DNA of 64,000 bases, taken from Azolla caroliniana. Taxonomy: Eukaryota; Polypodiophyta. The number at the start of each line of letters is the position of its first letter. Within the stretch, counting starts at the first letter, position 1. The stretch is taken from positions 1,550,001 to 1,614,000 of the forward strand of contig JBHGNT010000015.1 of NCBI GenBank assembly GCA_043228905.1. Reading direction: 5' to 3'. Below, in pieces: positions 37,403 to 47,698 of the stretch. The notes under the pieces were generated by a model. It ran no database searches and was not told the origin of the DNA. It worked only from the letters and a program-made list of their open reading frames with translations. The position numbers and the translations under genes are program-made.

Positions 37403-38815
37403 TACAGTAGACATTCGGTTAAGTGCGCACTTTGAACGCAAGGAAAAGGTGCGCATTTAGGGCTTTTTTAGTAATAAAAAAAAAAACCCCAATTTTTTCT
37501 TTCCTGTTCTAATTTTGAGGAAACCCAACCCCAACAGCCATCGTTGAGGCCCTCCTTGCTGCTATAATCGCTCCCACGCTGCTGCAATCCATGTCACTCA
37601 CCACGTTTCTTTCTGATGTCTATTTTTTTGTGTCTATGCTATGAATACGAGAGAAAGATTCTGAAGAGAAGGGAGGTCTTGTGGATAGTTTAGATGGCCT
37701 GATTCTCTACGTATTTTAGATGGTAATTGTTTAGAGATTGTGCGTGATGTCGTTAGTTTGAATTGTGGCATGTGGTTTAGGAGAAACGATCCACATACTT
37801 GGTTGAGATAGTGCTACAAAAATACCTAAGAGTAGAGAGCTATCAATCGATTAATAGTTTTTCTTTTATGTGAGTCCACATAACGAGCTATTAATCGATT
37901 AATAGCTTTCCCTTCATGTGAGTCCACATAATGAGCTATTAATCGATTAATAGTTTTTCTTTTATGTGAACTCACATAAAAGAAAAACTATCAATCAATT
38001 AATAGCTTTCCCCTAATGTGAGTCCACATAATGAGCTTTTAATTGATTAATAGTTTTTCCTTTATGTAAGTCCACATAACTAGCTATTAATCGATTAATA
38101 GATTTCCTTTCTTGTGAGTCCACATAATGAGCTATTAATTGATTAATAGTTTTTCTTTTCTGTGAACTCACATAAAGGAAAAACTATTAATCGATTTATA
38201 GCTTTCCCCTAATGTGAATCCACATAATGAACTATTAATCAATTAATAACTTTCCCCTAATGTGAGTCCACATAATGAGCTATTAATCGATTGATAGGTT
38301 TTCCTTTATGTGAGTTCACATAATGAGCTATTAATCGATTAATAGCTTTCCCCTAATGTAAGTCCACATAATGAGCTATTAATCGATTAATGGCTTTCCC
38401 TAATGTGAGTCCACATAATGAGCTATTAATCGATTAATAGTTTTGCCTTTATGTGAGCTCACATAATGAGCGATTAATCAATTAATAGCTTTCCCCTAAT
38501 ATGAGTCCACATAATGAGCTATTAATTGATTAACCAATCGATAGTTTTCGCTTCATTGACCCTCACCCAACTTGTGCAATGGTAGGAATGCAAGATCTAA
38601 GTTCAATTCATTTTGTGGTTCACAACATCAATTTTATTGAATGTTGATCATTTTGTTGTTTTTTGAATGTTTAGAATATAGTTTCAATTTGGTTTTATGT
38701 AATTTCATCATGAAACAATGAAATTTTTATGATCTCTATTTTGACCTCTATACAAAGCGCACTTAATAGAATGACACATTTAAGTGGGCACGCACTTAAC
38801 CGAATGTCTACTGTA
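37403..38815. mobile_element. Pogo/Lemi-like non-autonomous DNA transposon
   Basis: Termini CAGTAGACATTCGGTTAAGT (37405 on) and its complement (ending 38813) form inverted repeats of about 25 bp, each bounded by TA: a TA target duplication at 37403-37404 and 38814-38815. A terminus starting CAGTA with a TTAAGTG core, plus TA duplication, is characteristic of the pogo group of Tc1/mariner elements. Subterminal GTGCGCA and GCGCACTT words recur on both sides. The 1409-bp body has no transposase and is half filled by a 48-bp satellite. Confidence 0.78.
37838..38555. repeat. 48-bp palindromic satellite array inside the pogo-like element
   Basis: About 15 tandem units, each with the palindrome CTATTAATCGATTAATAG followed by TTTTCCTTTATGTGAGTCCA and CATAATGAG. 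Unit variants change single bases of the palindrome. Two places (37954-37990 and 38149-38187) form longer perfect hairpins, because TTTTTCTTTTATGTGA is answered by its complement. The array is not CRISPR: there are no unique spacers. Confidence 0.9.
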
Positions 38816-41073
38816 GTATACTTGAGGTTTTCTTGTGGGTCCATCGAATGTGTTTGTCTGTATATCGAGGACAACATTTCACATCTTTCATTGGACTAAT
38901 TATGCATAAGTGTGAAACACTTCAATTAGATACTTGATTAATTACGATGAGTTAATTGAATGGAAATATTGTAGATTGTGCATGCTACTTGTACATAAAA
39001 ACATGTCGTATCAATGTAAATGATCAATAATCGTGTGATAGTTTGTTTGTGAAATCATAGAATAAAGTGGACAATAAAATCATGACTAAAAGAATGTAGG
39101 GGGATTATAAATCATCATATTAGTAGCCATAACTAAATGTAATCATTGATTGAATGAGGATCTCTACCTCCATCCAAGATACTACTCACATAAGAAGTCA
39201 TAAGGTTTGACAATAAATAATTTTATTAAGAACAACTCTAAATAAACATACACCATTCAACCTCATGCTTGCTTGATATTACGCTACTACTAATTTATTT
39301 TGACAATTAACGAAGTTGACACTATATTATCGCAAACTGTTATTTGAAAACACGCGTTAGTATTTGAATCCCTACATTGTATCCTCTTTATCATTAATAT
39401 TTACGAGGACAAGAGCAAGAACTTGATTTACCTATGCTAGTCTTGATGTACAATAATATGTACATGTAAGTTAATTTCTCTTACTAATGGCCTTTCATTC
39501 ATTATAAAATGTCAAAAGGAGGACCTTATACATACATACTTAAGTTTTTGAACTTGTGTACCTAATAAACACAACGTCTATTGCGATCATTTTGAAGTTG
39601 ATGGTTGGTTTTTGTTCACTCTTGTTAATATTAAGAATCAAATTAATGAGTTTTGGGACATAATTGTCTAACGATGAAATAATCACGAACCCATATCTCG
39701 TTAATGCATGCATTAAAGTTACTTTTACACTTACAATATGCAAGCATCTTGCATTTTAACACACTACTCATGAATTGCATGTTATCATGAACTGGCATCT
39801 TACTAACATTGTTTCTACATACAATGTAGAAATCATGAAATTTTTATCTAGGAAAAAATTCAAACCAACCAATAAAAAAGCACAGGCATTTGATGTTGTG
39901 GAAATGAAGGAATACTTCCATTAACAATATAAATTGTAGTGAATGTTAAATAATGACATGGTGGTATATGCAACAACATGGTATCTGACCAATTCGACTA
40001 TCCCCCAATTGTGCATAATTAGATGTGGTATATGAGTAAGAGAATCCAACTTTGATGGAAATTCCATGAATATGATGTTTGTTTCTAAACATTCAAAGGA
40101 AAACATGAATGAGTCAGTCCACTGACACAATAATATTTCATTATAAGCTTATAAGTTTTTAACGAGAAACCAAATGTGTGAATAGAGGATATATTAATTG
40201 ACAAGAGGAATAGATGAAAAAGCTCAAAAAGATAACTTCCATTGCGTAAAATTTAATGTTTAAACTTACTTTACTTCACAACTTTATAAATGCATTCAAA
40301 GATGAATATTGAATGGTTAACAAGAAATTATATGTTTTGAATTCAAATTTATGGAAGAGAGATGATAATGCAAGACAACCAAATAGTATGAAGTCTTTCA
40401 TGTTTTCAAACTAATTGGCACTGGTATCTTTATTCCATTAGGAAGAAAATGGTTCCATCATTATTTACCGACCCCAAAGGGTCAATATCCATTGAACAAG
40501 CCCCATGACAAAACCAATATTAATCATTCTCAAATTTGGATCACATTGGAAAAGAAGGAAAAAAGCCATGACGCTGACATGGTGGTTTAAGCATTTGGTC
40601 ACAATATATACACAAGTCTCTTTCTCACCATTGTACCTGATTGTCAATATTGATCTGCATTTAATAGGAAAAAATAGCTACGTAGATCTAAAAGGAACAT
40701 TAACAAACCTAATTAATAGTGTAACACAATAAGAGCTTGAAAATGACCATGATGCAGATTTAGCCTTGGGATGATAAAGACTGCAATGTAGATGACTTAG
40801 GGTGGGTTGTAAATCCAATGATATAGATGACTCTATTACCACAATGTTTGATAAGTTCTATTAGAAGGCACGAGACGTTCTCCTTCAGCTCATATCAGGA
40901 ACACGTGTATTATGTTTTAGTAGACGTGTCACCGAACACACGGAAAAAAAAGACTTGACCCTTAATTTTCGAGATCCGTAGGGTAGTTTTGCCTATCGTA
41001 TAAATGAAAAATCTTGAAATGATCTATAAATAAAATAATATAAGTCAATGAAATGTTTGTGTACTTATTGCCA
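38816..41073. other. Gene-free AT-rich spacer
   Basis: No coding or named repeat recognised over 2.2 kb. Confidence 0.45.
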
Positions 41074-41165
41074 TCGTGCAATGTAACAAGGGAAACCTCA
41101 TTAAATGATCACACACACACACACACATATGGTATGGCGCAACATACTTTGTTTATCAAATGGAA
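41074..41165. repeat. Minisatellite unit on the left flank of the Mutator-like element
   Basis: Shares GGGAAACCTCATTAAAT, a CACA run and CAACATACTT.GTTTA with the right-flank copy at 46026-46110; part of the unit recurs at 45989-46020. The Mutator-like element therefore sits inside a pre-existing short tandem repeat. Confidence 0.65.
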
Positions 41166-41333
41166 AAATGATCACACACATACCGTGGTGTCTAACTACT
41201 ACCAAATATTAAAGAGGCCAAGTGAGGGAATCGCGGAGAGGGACGGTGCAGGTCGCACCGCTGATGGCGCGTTCGATCTCCACCGTCCAAGATGGATGTG
41301 GAATAGGCGCGAAAAAGCGCGCCACGTAAAAAG

Positions 41334-41562
41334 GGAGCCCGGCTCATACAAAATGGAGCCCGACTCATTAAAGAAGGGCTCCACTTTGTGAAAGGGAGCC
41401 CTTCTCATTCATGTTCAGGGAAGTATAAAAACCCATTCAGGCAAAATGGAGCCCGACTCATTAAAGAAGGGCTCCCTTGGAGCCCGACTCATTAAAGAAT
41501 GGCTCCATTTTGTCAAAAGGGAGCCCTTCTCATTCATGTTCAAGGAAGTATAAAAACCCATT
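41334..41562 (+). promoter_or_regulatory. Duplicated promoter-like block in the MULE
   Basis: Two direct copies (about 41340-41435 and 41450-41555) contain GAGCCCGACTCATTAAAGAA, GGGAGCCCTTCTCATTCATG and the TATA-like AAGTATAAAAACCCATT. Either TATA could drive the transposase, whose leader would end at the GTAGGC donor near 41697. Confidence 0.5.
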
Positions 41563-41761
41563 TTCTGTCATTTTCTGTCATTTTCTGTCATTCGTGGGTT
41601 TGAGGGTTTAGGGTTTTTGAGCGAGGCGCACCACCTGTCTGCGAGCACTCGTTGCAAACATCTCCGGTGAGGCACTGCGAGCACCTGCAGTCCAGAGGTA
41701 GGCATCATATTCCTTCTATTAGGTTTTGGTTTTTATTAGGTATCATATTCTTTCTATTAGG

Positions 41762-42600
41762 TTTAGGGTTGCTTCTAATAGGTACCATAAATGTGTGTAT
41801 GATTAAATACATGTATGTGTGTATGATTCAATACATTTGTGTGTGTATGTGTATGATTAAATACATGTATGTGTGTGTATGATTGAATACATTTCTGTGT
41901 GTGATGGGTTTAGGGTTACATGTATGTGTGTATTTAAGATCTTCTTTGGGCTGTGAATGTGTGTGTTTGTTGTATGATTGAATACATTTATTTGGGAATG
42001 TGCGTGTATACATGTGTATGATTGAATACATTTCTGTGTGTGTATGATTGAATACATGTATGTGTGTATGATTGAATACATTTGTGTGTGTGATGGTTGA
42101 ATACATGTATGTGTGTATGATTGAATACATTTGTGTGTGTGATGGTTGAATACATGTATGTGTGTATTTAAGATCTTCTTTGGGCTGTGAATGTGTGTGT
42201 TTGTTGTATGATTGAATACATTTATTTGGGAATGTGTGTGTATACATGTGTATGATTGAATACATTTCTGTGTGTGTATGATTGAATACATTTGTGTGTG
42301 TGATGGTTGAATACATGTATGTGACATGTGTGTATTTAAGATCTTCTTTGGGCTGTGAATGTGTGTGTTTGTTGTATGATGAATACATTTATTTGGGAAT
42401 GTGTGTGTATACATGTGTATGATTGAATGCATGTATTTGTGTATTTTAGATCTTCCATGGGCTGCGAATGTGTGTGCATGTGTATGATTGAATACATGTT
42501 TGTGTGTATTTAAGATCTTCTATAGGCTGTGATTTAATACATGTATGTGTGCATTTAAGATCTCCCATGGGCTGTGTATGATTGAATACATGTATGATTT
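41762..42600. repeat. TGTGTATGATTGAATACA minisatellite in the MULE leader intron
   Basis: Units TGTATGATTGAATACATGTA recur over 20 times. They are organised into larger repeats of about 210 bp that include TTTAAGATCTTCTTTGGGCT and GAATGTGTGTGTTTGTTG. Long minus-strand frames of Ile-Gln-Ser-His-Thr words are translations of this repeat, not genes. Confidence 0.9.
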
Positions 42601-43599
42601 TGATTTTGCCAACATTTGAATGTCATTTAAATGCCAACATTTGAATGCTTGAATTTGCCCATGTGATTCATGCATTATTGGGCTCTTTTTTATGCCCACA
42701 TTTGAATGTCAAATCTAAAATCTTGTATACATTCTTTGCGTTTTTTCTCCCTAATAATAGTAATGTAATGAATGCCTTTCTAAAAATGTTTTGTACAGAT
42801 GGCTAGTCGGTCCAAGATCTTCATAGACTTTGATGCAGATTGGGGTGAAACAATACCCTATGAAGGGAGGTATGGCATGAATCATTTCTCTACTTTATAT
42901 TGTGTATAAATAATAATGTTTGTGTGCTAACTTGAATGTTGGTTTAGGGTTTATGTAAGAAAGGGTGTTAGGTGCCCCAAATCCAATGATACGGAGGCTG
43001 AAAACATCATTACTCAAGACTCGAGCATGGATACGAACCCCATGCATGACGTGGGTCCAGGTGTTGAAGATATCAAAGTAAATGGTGAGTTTATGTCCAT
43101 TCTTATAATCATTATTGATGTAAGCATATTTTGGGTTTTTCTAATGCAAATGTGACACCATTGTTATAGTGGACCCTATGTCCCTCTTCAAGTGTGGAAG
43201 AGACTCAACAGGTATCAAATGTCGCACCTGTATTGTGGGAGATTCGTGTAGAAAAGACGGGAGATGGTTTCGAAAAAAAGCGGACATGGAGGCCCATTTA
43301 CAGAAGGCACATGGCATCCATGTAATACTGCCTCGGGGGCTAAAGATAGACGAAGAAGAGCAATCGACCTCCATGAGGAGTACAGCCACATCATTCTTCA
43401 GCGAATACGAAAGACAACGATCAATAAATCGTTTTTTGGATCCGGAGCTCAAGTATAATAGATCACGCCTATCACACATGAGGAAGTTGAGGACAAGAGC
43501 AATGGTTTGGATTCGAAGACGTGGAGCTCCTTCGGAAAATCATGGCAAAATGGGCACGAAGGACTTTGGGCATATGACTACGTGGAGTCATTTTGCAAT

Positions 43600-43965
43600 G
43601 GTTGTATATGACTCAATGTAAATCATTTTGGTTGTATATGAATCTCATTTTGGTTGTAGATGACTCAATGTAAATCATTTTGGTTGTAGATGACTCAATG
43701 TAAATCATTTTGGTTGTAGATGACTCAATGTAAATCATTTTGGTTGTATATGACTCAATGTAAATCATTTTGGTTGTATATGAATCTCATCTTGGTTGAA
43801 TATGAATCAATTTTTGAATCTCATTTTGGTTGTATATGAATCTCATCTTGGTTGAATATGAATCAATTTTTGAATCGCATTTTGGTTGTATATGAATCTC
43901 ATTTTGGTTGTGTATGAATCTCATTTTGGTTGTATATGAAAATCATTTTGGTTGTATATTGGAAT
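43600..43965. repeat. Tandem repeat in the MULE: TTTTGGTTGTA(T/G)ATGA
   Basis: About ten units of 25-40 bp built from TTTTGGTTGTAGATGACTCA, ATGTAAATCA and ATGAATCTCA. The array begins at the stop of the zinc-cluster exon and contributes its last codons. Confidence 0.85.
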
Positions 43966-44089
43966 TGTTTTGGGTGTCAAAAGAATAAGACTAATAGCTT
44001 ATTGACAAGTAGTGAAGGCAATGGTTTTTGAGAAAGGCCAATAAAGAGTAAGTATATAGAAAGAGTGCTTCGGTCCTTACGTAAAGAAT

Positions 44090-44335
44090 ACATAGTAAGA
44101 CATAATGTCAATCCATTTCAAAGACATAATAAGACTCAATGTCAATCCAATTCAATGACATAATAAGACATAATAAGACTCAATGTCATTCCATTTCAAA
44201 GACATAAATAAGACTCAATGTCAATCCATTTCAAAGACATAAATAAGACTCAATGTCAATCCATTTCAAAGACATAAATAAGACTCAATGTCAATCCATT
44301 TCAAAGACATAATAAGACTCAATGTCAATCTTATG
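44090..44335. repeat. Tandem repeat in the MULE: GACATAATAAGACTCAATGT
   Basis: Six or seven units of about 40 bp, GACATAAATAAGACTCAATG followed by TCAATCCATTTCAAA, end just before the transposase core frame. Confidence 0.85.
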
Positions 44336-45952
44336 ACTAAGGTTAAAAATCGGGAGTGCCATGACTAAGGTTGATTGGGCTTTGATCTTGCATCATGCCT
44401 ATGCACTCCGAGATCTTGGGAAAGTGGCACATGTTCAACCCTACCTGCATGGTGAACCAGGATCTCCCGCCATACAACCATTTATCTTGATACTTCAAGA
44501 TCAATGGATGTTGGAAATGTGTGAGCGGTTGACCCTAAACAACTCTTGGGCAATCGACTCGACATTTAAAATAAACCAATTTGGGCTACCATTATATGCC
44601 GCAGTTGCCCCCAATGCCATGGGAATTGGGATCCCATTATGGTACATGCTTTGTAGTTCTGATAAGGGGTCAAACCATGAGCAAGTGGCATTAGAAACTT
44701 GTTTGAGAGTCATATTCGCAAGGATGCCCACGGTGAGGCCAAATGCGATAGTGATCGATAAATGTTGGACGTCATATAATGCCATAACTAATGTGGTTGC
44801 AACAGACCGTCAATCTTGGATTGTTGTAAATGGGCAACGGTCCCAAACACATTTGTGGTTTGACATGTGTGTGGAGGAAACTCTGGCCCAAGTTTGGTAG
44901 AATGTTCAACTATGGACATGTTGACACTACCAATATTGTGGAAAGACATTGGCAGTTTATCAAGTATACTGCCTTGAGGGGAAGAATAAACCGATCAATT
45001 ACCGACCTTCTACATGTCTTAATCGGGGACAGTGAAACTGGCACTTGCATAGGAGGAACGGTAATAGAGTGGTACAAGCAACGACAAGAAATATGTGAGA
45101 GTGGTCGGTTTGCACCTCGTGCGAATTGTAGGGATCAAAGGTCTCGACTTAAAGAAGCAGAGAGAATATTGGAAAGGTATGTCGAAAATAGACATCTCGC
45201 AAGAACTTATTGGCAGCAACAATAGACATCTCGTGCAACAATAGACATCTCGCAAGAACTTATTGGCAGCTCCCCAAACACTTCCAAATCCCACTCCGGA
45301 AAATTACAAAGAGGTGCTAGTCGGGCTAGGAGGAGATTGCCATTGGTTGACCATGAGAAGGTTCGGTGTTTGCGTTGCGATGGCTTGACCTTGACTTCAA
45401 GGGACTCAAATGTTACATGTTGTAAAAATTGTGGTTGCATCTTGCAATCATCCCGACATGAGCCATAATCTTAATATGTATATTTCAATTTAGGGTTGTC
45501 AACATCTGACATTTTAATATTTTATGTAAGACTTGTTATTTGAACCTTTACGTTTTTTTGAGAAATTTTATGGTCAGTTTCATGGAAAATATTTGTTGTA
45601 CACTTACAATTTTGTGGAGTTTTTGATGTTTGTTGCTACAGAGTCGGGCTCCTTTTGACAGAGTCGGGCTCCTTCTTACTGATGTGATCTGACAGCGGGG
45701 CTCCTTCTGACAGAGTCGGGCTCCCTCTTGCATAGGCTGTCTGACAGCGGGGCTCCTTTTTGACAGAGTCGGGCTCCCTGTGGCAGAGTCGGGCTCCTTT
45801 TCGCAGAGTCGGGCTCCTTCTGACAGACGTTGTCAGCTTTTTATCCATCTTGGACGGTGGAGATCGAACGCGCCATCAGCGATGTGACCTGCACCGTCCC
45901 TCTCCGCGATTCCCTCACTTGCCCTCTTTAATATTTGGTAGCAGTTAGTCAC

Positions 45953-46110
45953 GAGCCACACATACACATACACATACACATACACATACAATGGTGCAAT
46001 GTACTTGGTTTATTAAATTGGATTGACATGCAATGTAACTAGGGAAACCTCATTAAATTATCACACACACACAAATACAATATGGTGCAACATACTTGGT
46101 TTACCTAATT
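45953..46110. repeat. (CACATA)n and right-flank minisatellite of the MULE
   Basis: Five CACATA units (45957-45989), then AATGGTGCAATGTACTTGGT, then a copy of the left-flank unit at 46026-46110. Confidence 0.65.
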
Positions 46111-46929
46111 AGACACACTAATAAACTACATCAGAAACCAAATCCTTACATGTTGTTAGGTTATTATTGGCTAGATGGATCAATCATAATTGAATAATTT
46201 GATTTTTGTTATCATTGGCAATGTTCAACAACATTCTCTCCTTGAAGGCACCTCCACCCAAGGTCTTTCACGCACAAACCTTGTGAATCTTCTAAGTTTG
46301 GACTAAGATGTGGACACATAATGAGAGATTCCTATCATGTGATGGAAATATTTTAGTTACCCTCAATGACAATGTTGGCATATTTTTTTTACTGACTATG
46401 CAGCATGTGAAACACATGCTTAACTATCCAGGTGAGGCGTGGGACGATTAGAATTTACATACATGAGGAAGAAGCTCCCTAATTTTGTTGGGATTTCCAT
46501 TTACAACCGTACATATCGCATGGTTTTTGCTTTGTGCCTTTTTAGGAGTTACGAGTTACAACACATGGAATAGATGTTATGGGATGGTTGTATGTAGAAA
46601 AAGGCAAGGACGAGTTTATGCAATCAAAAGTCATGGGAGGGATGTACATGGAGAGAGACTAAGAGGGAGGGGGGGGGGGTGGGGTGGGTGGGGGTACTAA
46701 TTGTTATCGTAAGCCACACACCCTTTAGCAAAGTGAGGCATGTTGTTTTTATGAAAAGAGGCACTTATTGCTACAACTCACACCATACATGTGTAGACCC
46801 TACAGGACAAATGATGGCATTCATATCAATGCAGTTATATAGCGAAGGGAAAAGGAAAAAACAGAATAGCCGGAAATTTATAGTAGCCCGACGAGAAGCA
46901 ATCATTTGGTTTGTATAGGAGCCGTGATT
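46111..46929. other. Gene-free spacer with a G-rich tract
   Basis: No gene recognised. At 46667-46694 several G runs of 3-10 bases separated by single T or A could form a G-quadruplex on the plus strand. Confidence 0.4.
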
Positions 46930-47235
46930 TTGATTAGGGATTAGCACTGGAAAAGCCATCGAAACAGAAGAAGCAAGTGTTCCGATGTATCAAGAGTGAA
47001 CAATGCAAGTGTTATATCACAAGAAGGAGAAGAGGAAAAACATGAAGAGCAGATTCGTGTTTAGTTGCCACTACTAAGTTTGGAACCCTAGATAGACTGC
47101 CGGTGATAAGCCGGAGGTGTCCAGTTCGGTAAAACAACCATCGGGATCGACAGGTCTCGAACCCACAACTTCCAGCTTGACAAGGCAATGCTCTAACCAA
47201 TTGATTATCGATGCATATCATCCACAGAAAACATA
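46930..47235 (-). mobile_element. tRNA-derived SINE
   Basis: On the minus strand, CAATTGGTTAGAGCATTGCC (an A-box and D-arm) is followed after about 30 bases by GGGTTCGAGACC (a perfect Pol III B-box), as in a tRNA gene (47138-47212). The 5' acceptor stem is not conserved, and a tRNA-unrelated body follows, so this is a SINE and not a tRNA gene. The 3' end is uncertain. Confidence 0.6.
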
Positions 47236-47317
47236 TACAATATGTATCCATGGGATCGTTACAAGCAACTTTGTTTTGGCTTTAGTGGGCGGATTTTTAA
47301 TTAATCAATTAAAATTT

Positions 47318-47438
47318 ATTTTTATTTTTACTTTTCGATGAATGGGTAAATAAAATACCCCATTTTTATTGTAAACCAATTATTGTCTCATGGGGCCAAT
47401 TTTGGTATTTGAAGACGTTAATATATCTTTCTTTCTTT
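47318..47438 (+). mobile_element. LINE 3'-tail fragment
   Basis: Matches the tail of the LINE at 23785-25428: TTTCGATGAATGGGTAAATA, CCCCATTTTTATTGTAAACC, CCAATTTTGGTATTTGAAGA and CGTTAATATATCTTTCTTTC. Only about 120 bp was inserted, an extreme 5' truncation. Confidence 0.75.
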
Positions 47439-47493
47439 GAGTCTCTCTCGGCTTCCTTCCGGGGTAAGGAAGAATACGAGCCAACATTGGCCG

Positions 47494-47655
47494 ACGTGGA
47501 CTGTATAGGCCACGTGGGCGCGCCCCCGTGGCCCGTATACGAATGACACGTGGCTGGACAGATAGGCGTATACGCGCCTCATACGTATACGTGTGTGTAT
47601 ATACGTATACATACGTATATATATATATATACGTATATATACGTATATATGTATG
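47494..47655 (+). promoter_or_regulatory. GPX upstream region: three ACGTGG boxes and an ATACGTAT tract
   Basis: ACGTGG cores occur at 47494, CACGTGG at 47511 and CACGTGG at 47547, spaced within 60 bp. They are of the G-box/ABRE type bound by plant bZIP factors in stress and ABA responses. From 47577 to 47655 an almost wholly palindromic tract of ATACGTAT and TATATA words lies just before the start codon, and could be TATA-like or a leader hairpin. The regulatory role is inference. Confidence 0.5.
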
Positions 47656-47698
47656 TGCGTACAGTGCTCAGGCGAGAACTATCTTGTGGAGAGGAGAT

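Larger units (their letters stand above)
42799..45468 (+). pseudogene. MULE transposase, interrupted
   Basis: The start ATG at 42799 follows an acceptor (TTGTACAG). Short exons 42799-42869, 42948-43084 and 43170 onward agree in phase. The first opens with SKIFIDFDADWGETIPYEG, and the third holds a Cys/His cluster (CRTCIVGDSC...HLQKAH). Two tandem-repeat blocks (43600-43965, 44095-44335) interrupt. The MULE core then follows from 44361: the first Asp in WAIDSTFKINQFG, the second in VIDKCW, and the probable Glu in TNIVERHW. A +1 frame change near 44890 and a stop at 45223-45225 beside a small duplication break it. In the same frame a zinc-ribbon-like CLRCDG...CCKNCGC tail ends at 45468. It is broken in at least two places and may depend on another copy. 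Confidence 0.82.
41188..45952 (+). mobile_element. Mutator-like element (MULE) with 110-bp terminal inverted repeats
   Basis: Left TIR 41188-41297 and right TIR 45844-45952 are complementary with about 5 mismatches. Next to each lie clustered GGAGCCCGACTC words, forward on the left (41334-41480) and reversed on the right (45641-45825). Inside, in order: a duplicated promoter-like block with GTATAAAAACCCA, a non-coding leader, an intron carrying a minisatellite, and a split transposase on the plus strand. Near-identical TIRs suggest fairly recent activity, although the transposase is broken. A clear 8-10 bp target duplication was not found. Confidence 0.88.

Noticed and set aside
37838-38555. 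CRISPR-like regular array.
   Set aside because: Units are contiguous 48-bp satellite copies without unique spacers, in a plant nuclear context inside a transposon.
41828-42432. Two overlapping minus-strand frames of about 190 aa rich in Ile, Gln, Ser, His and Thr.
   Set aside because: They are translations of the TGTGTATGATTGAATACA minisatellite; length is preserved only because the repeat has no stop in those frames.
41179-45961. A 9-bp target duplication around the MULE.
   Set aside because: Bases next to the TIR ends (CATACCGTG and GAGCCACAC) do not match under the shifts I tried.
47138-47212. Functional tRNA gene on the minus strand.
   Set aside because: A and B boxes are good, but the acceptor stem does not pair, and a SINE-like body continues downstream.
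47528-47698. Upstream in-frame start for GPX.
   Set aside because: It would add residues read from the ATACGTAT tract; the ATG at 47699 opens a normal transit peptide.
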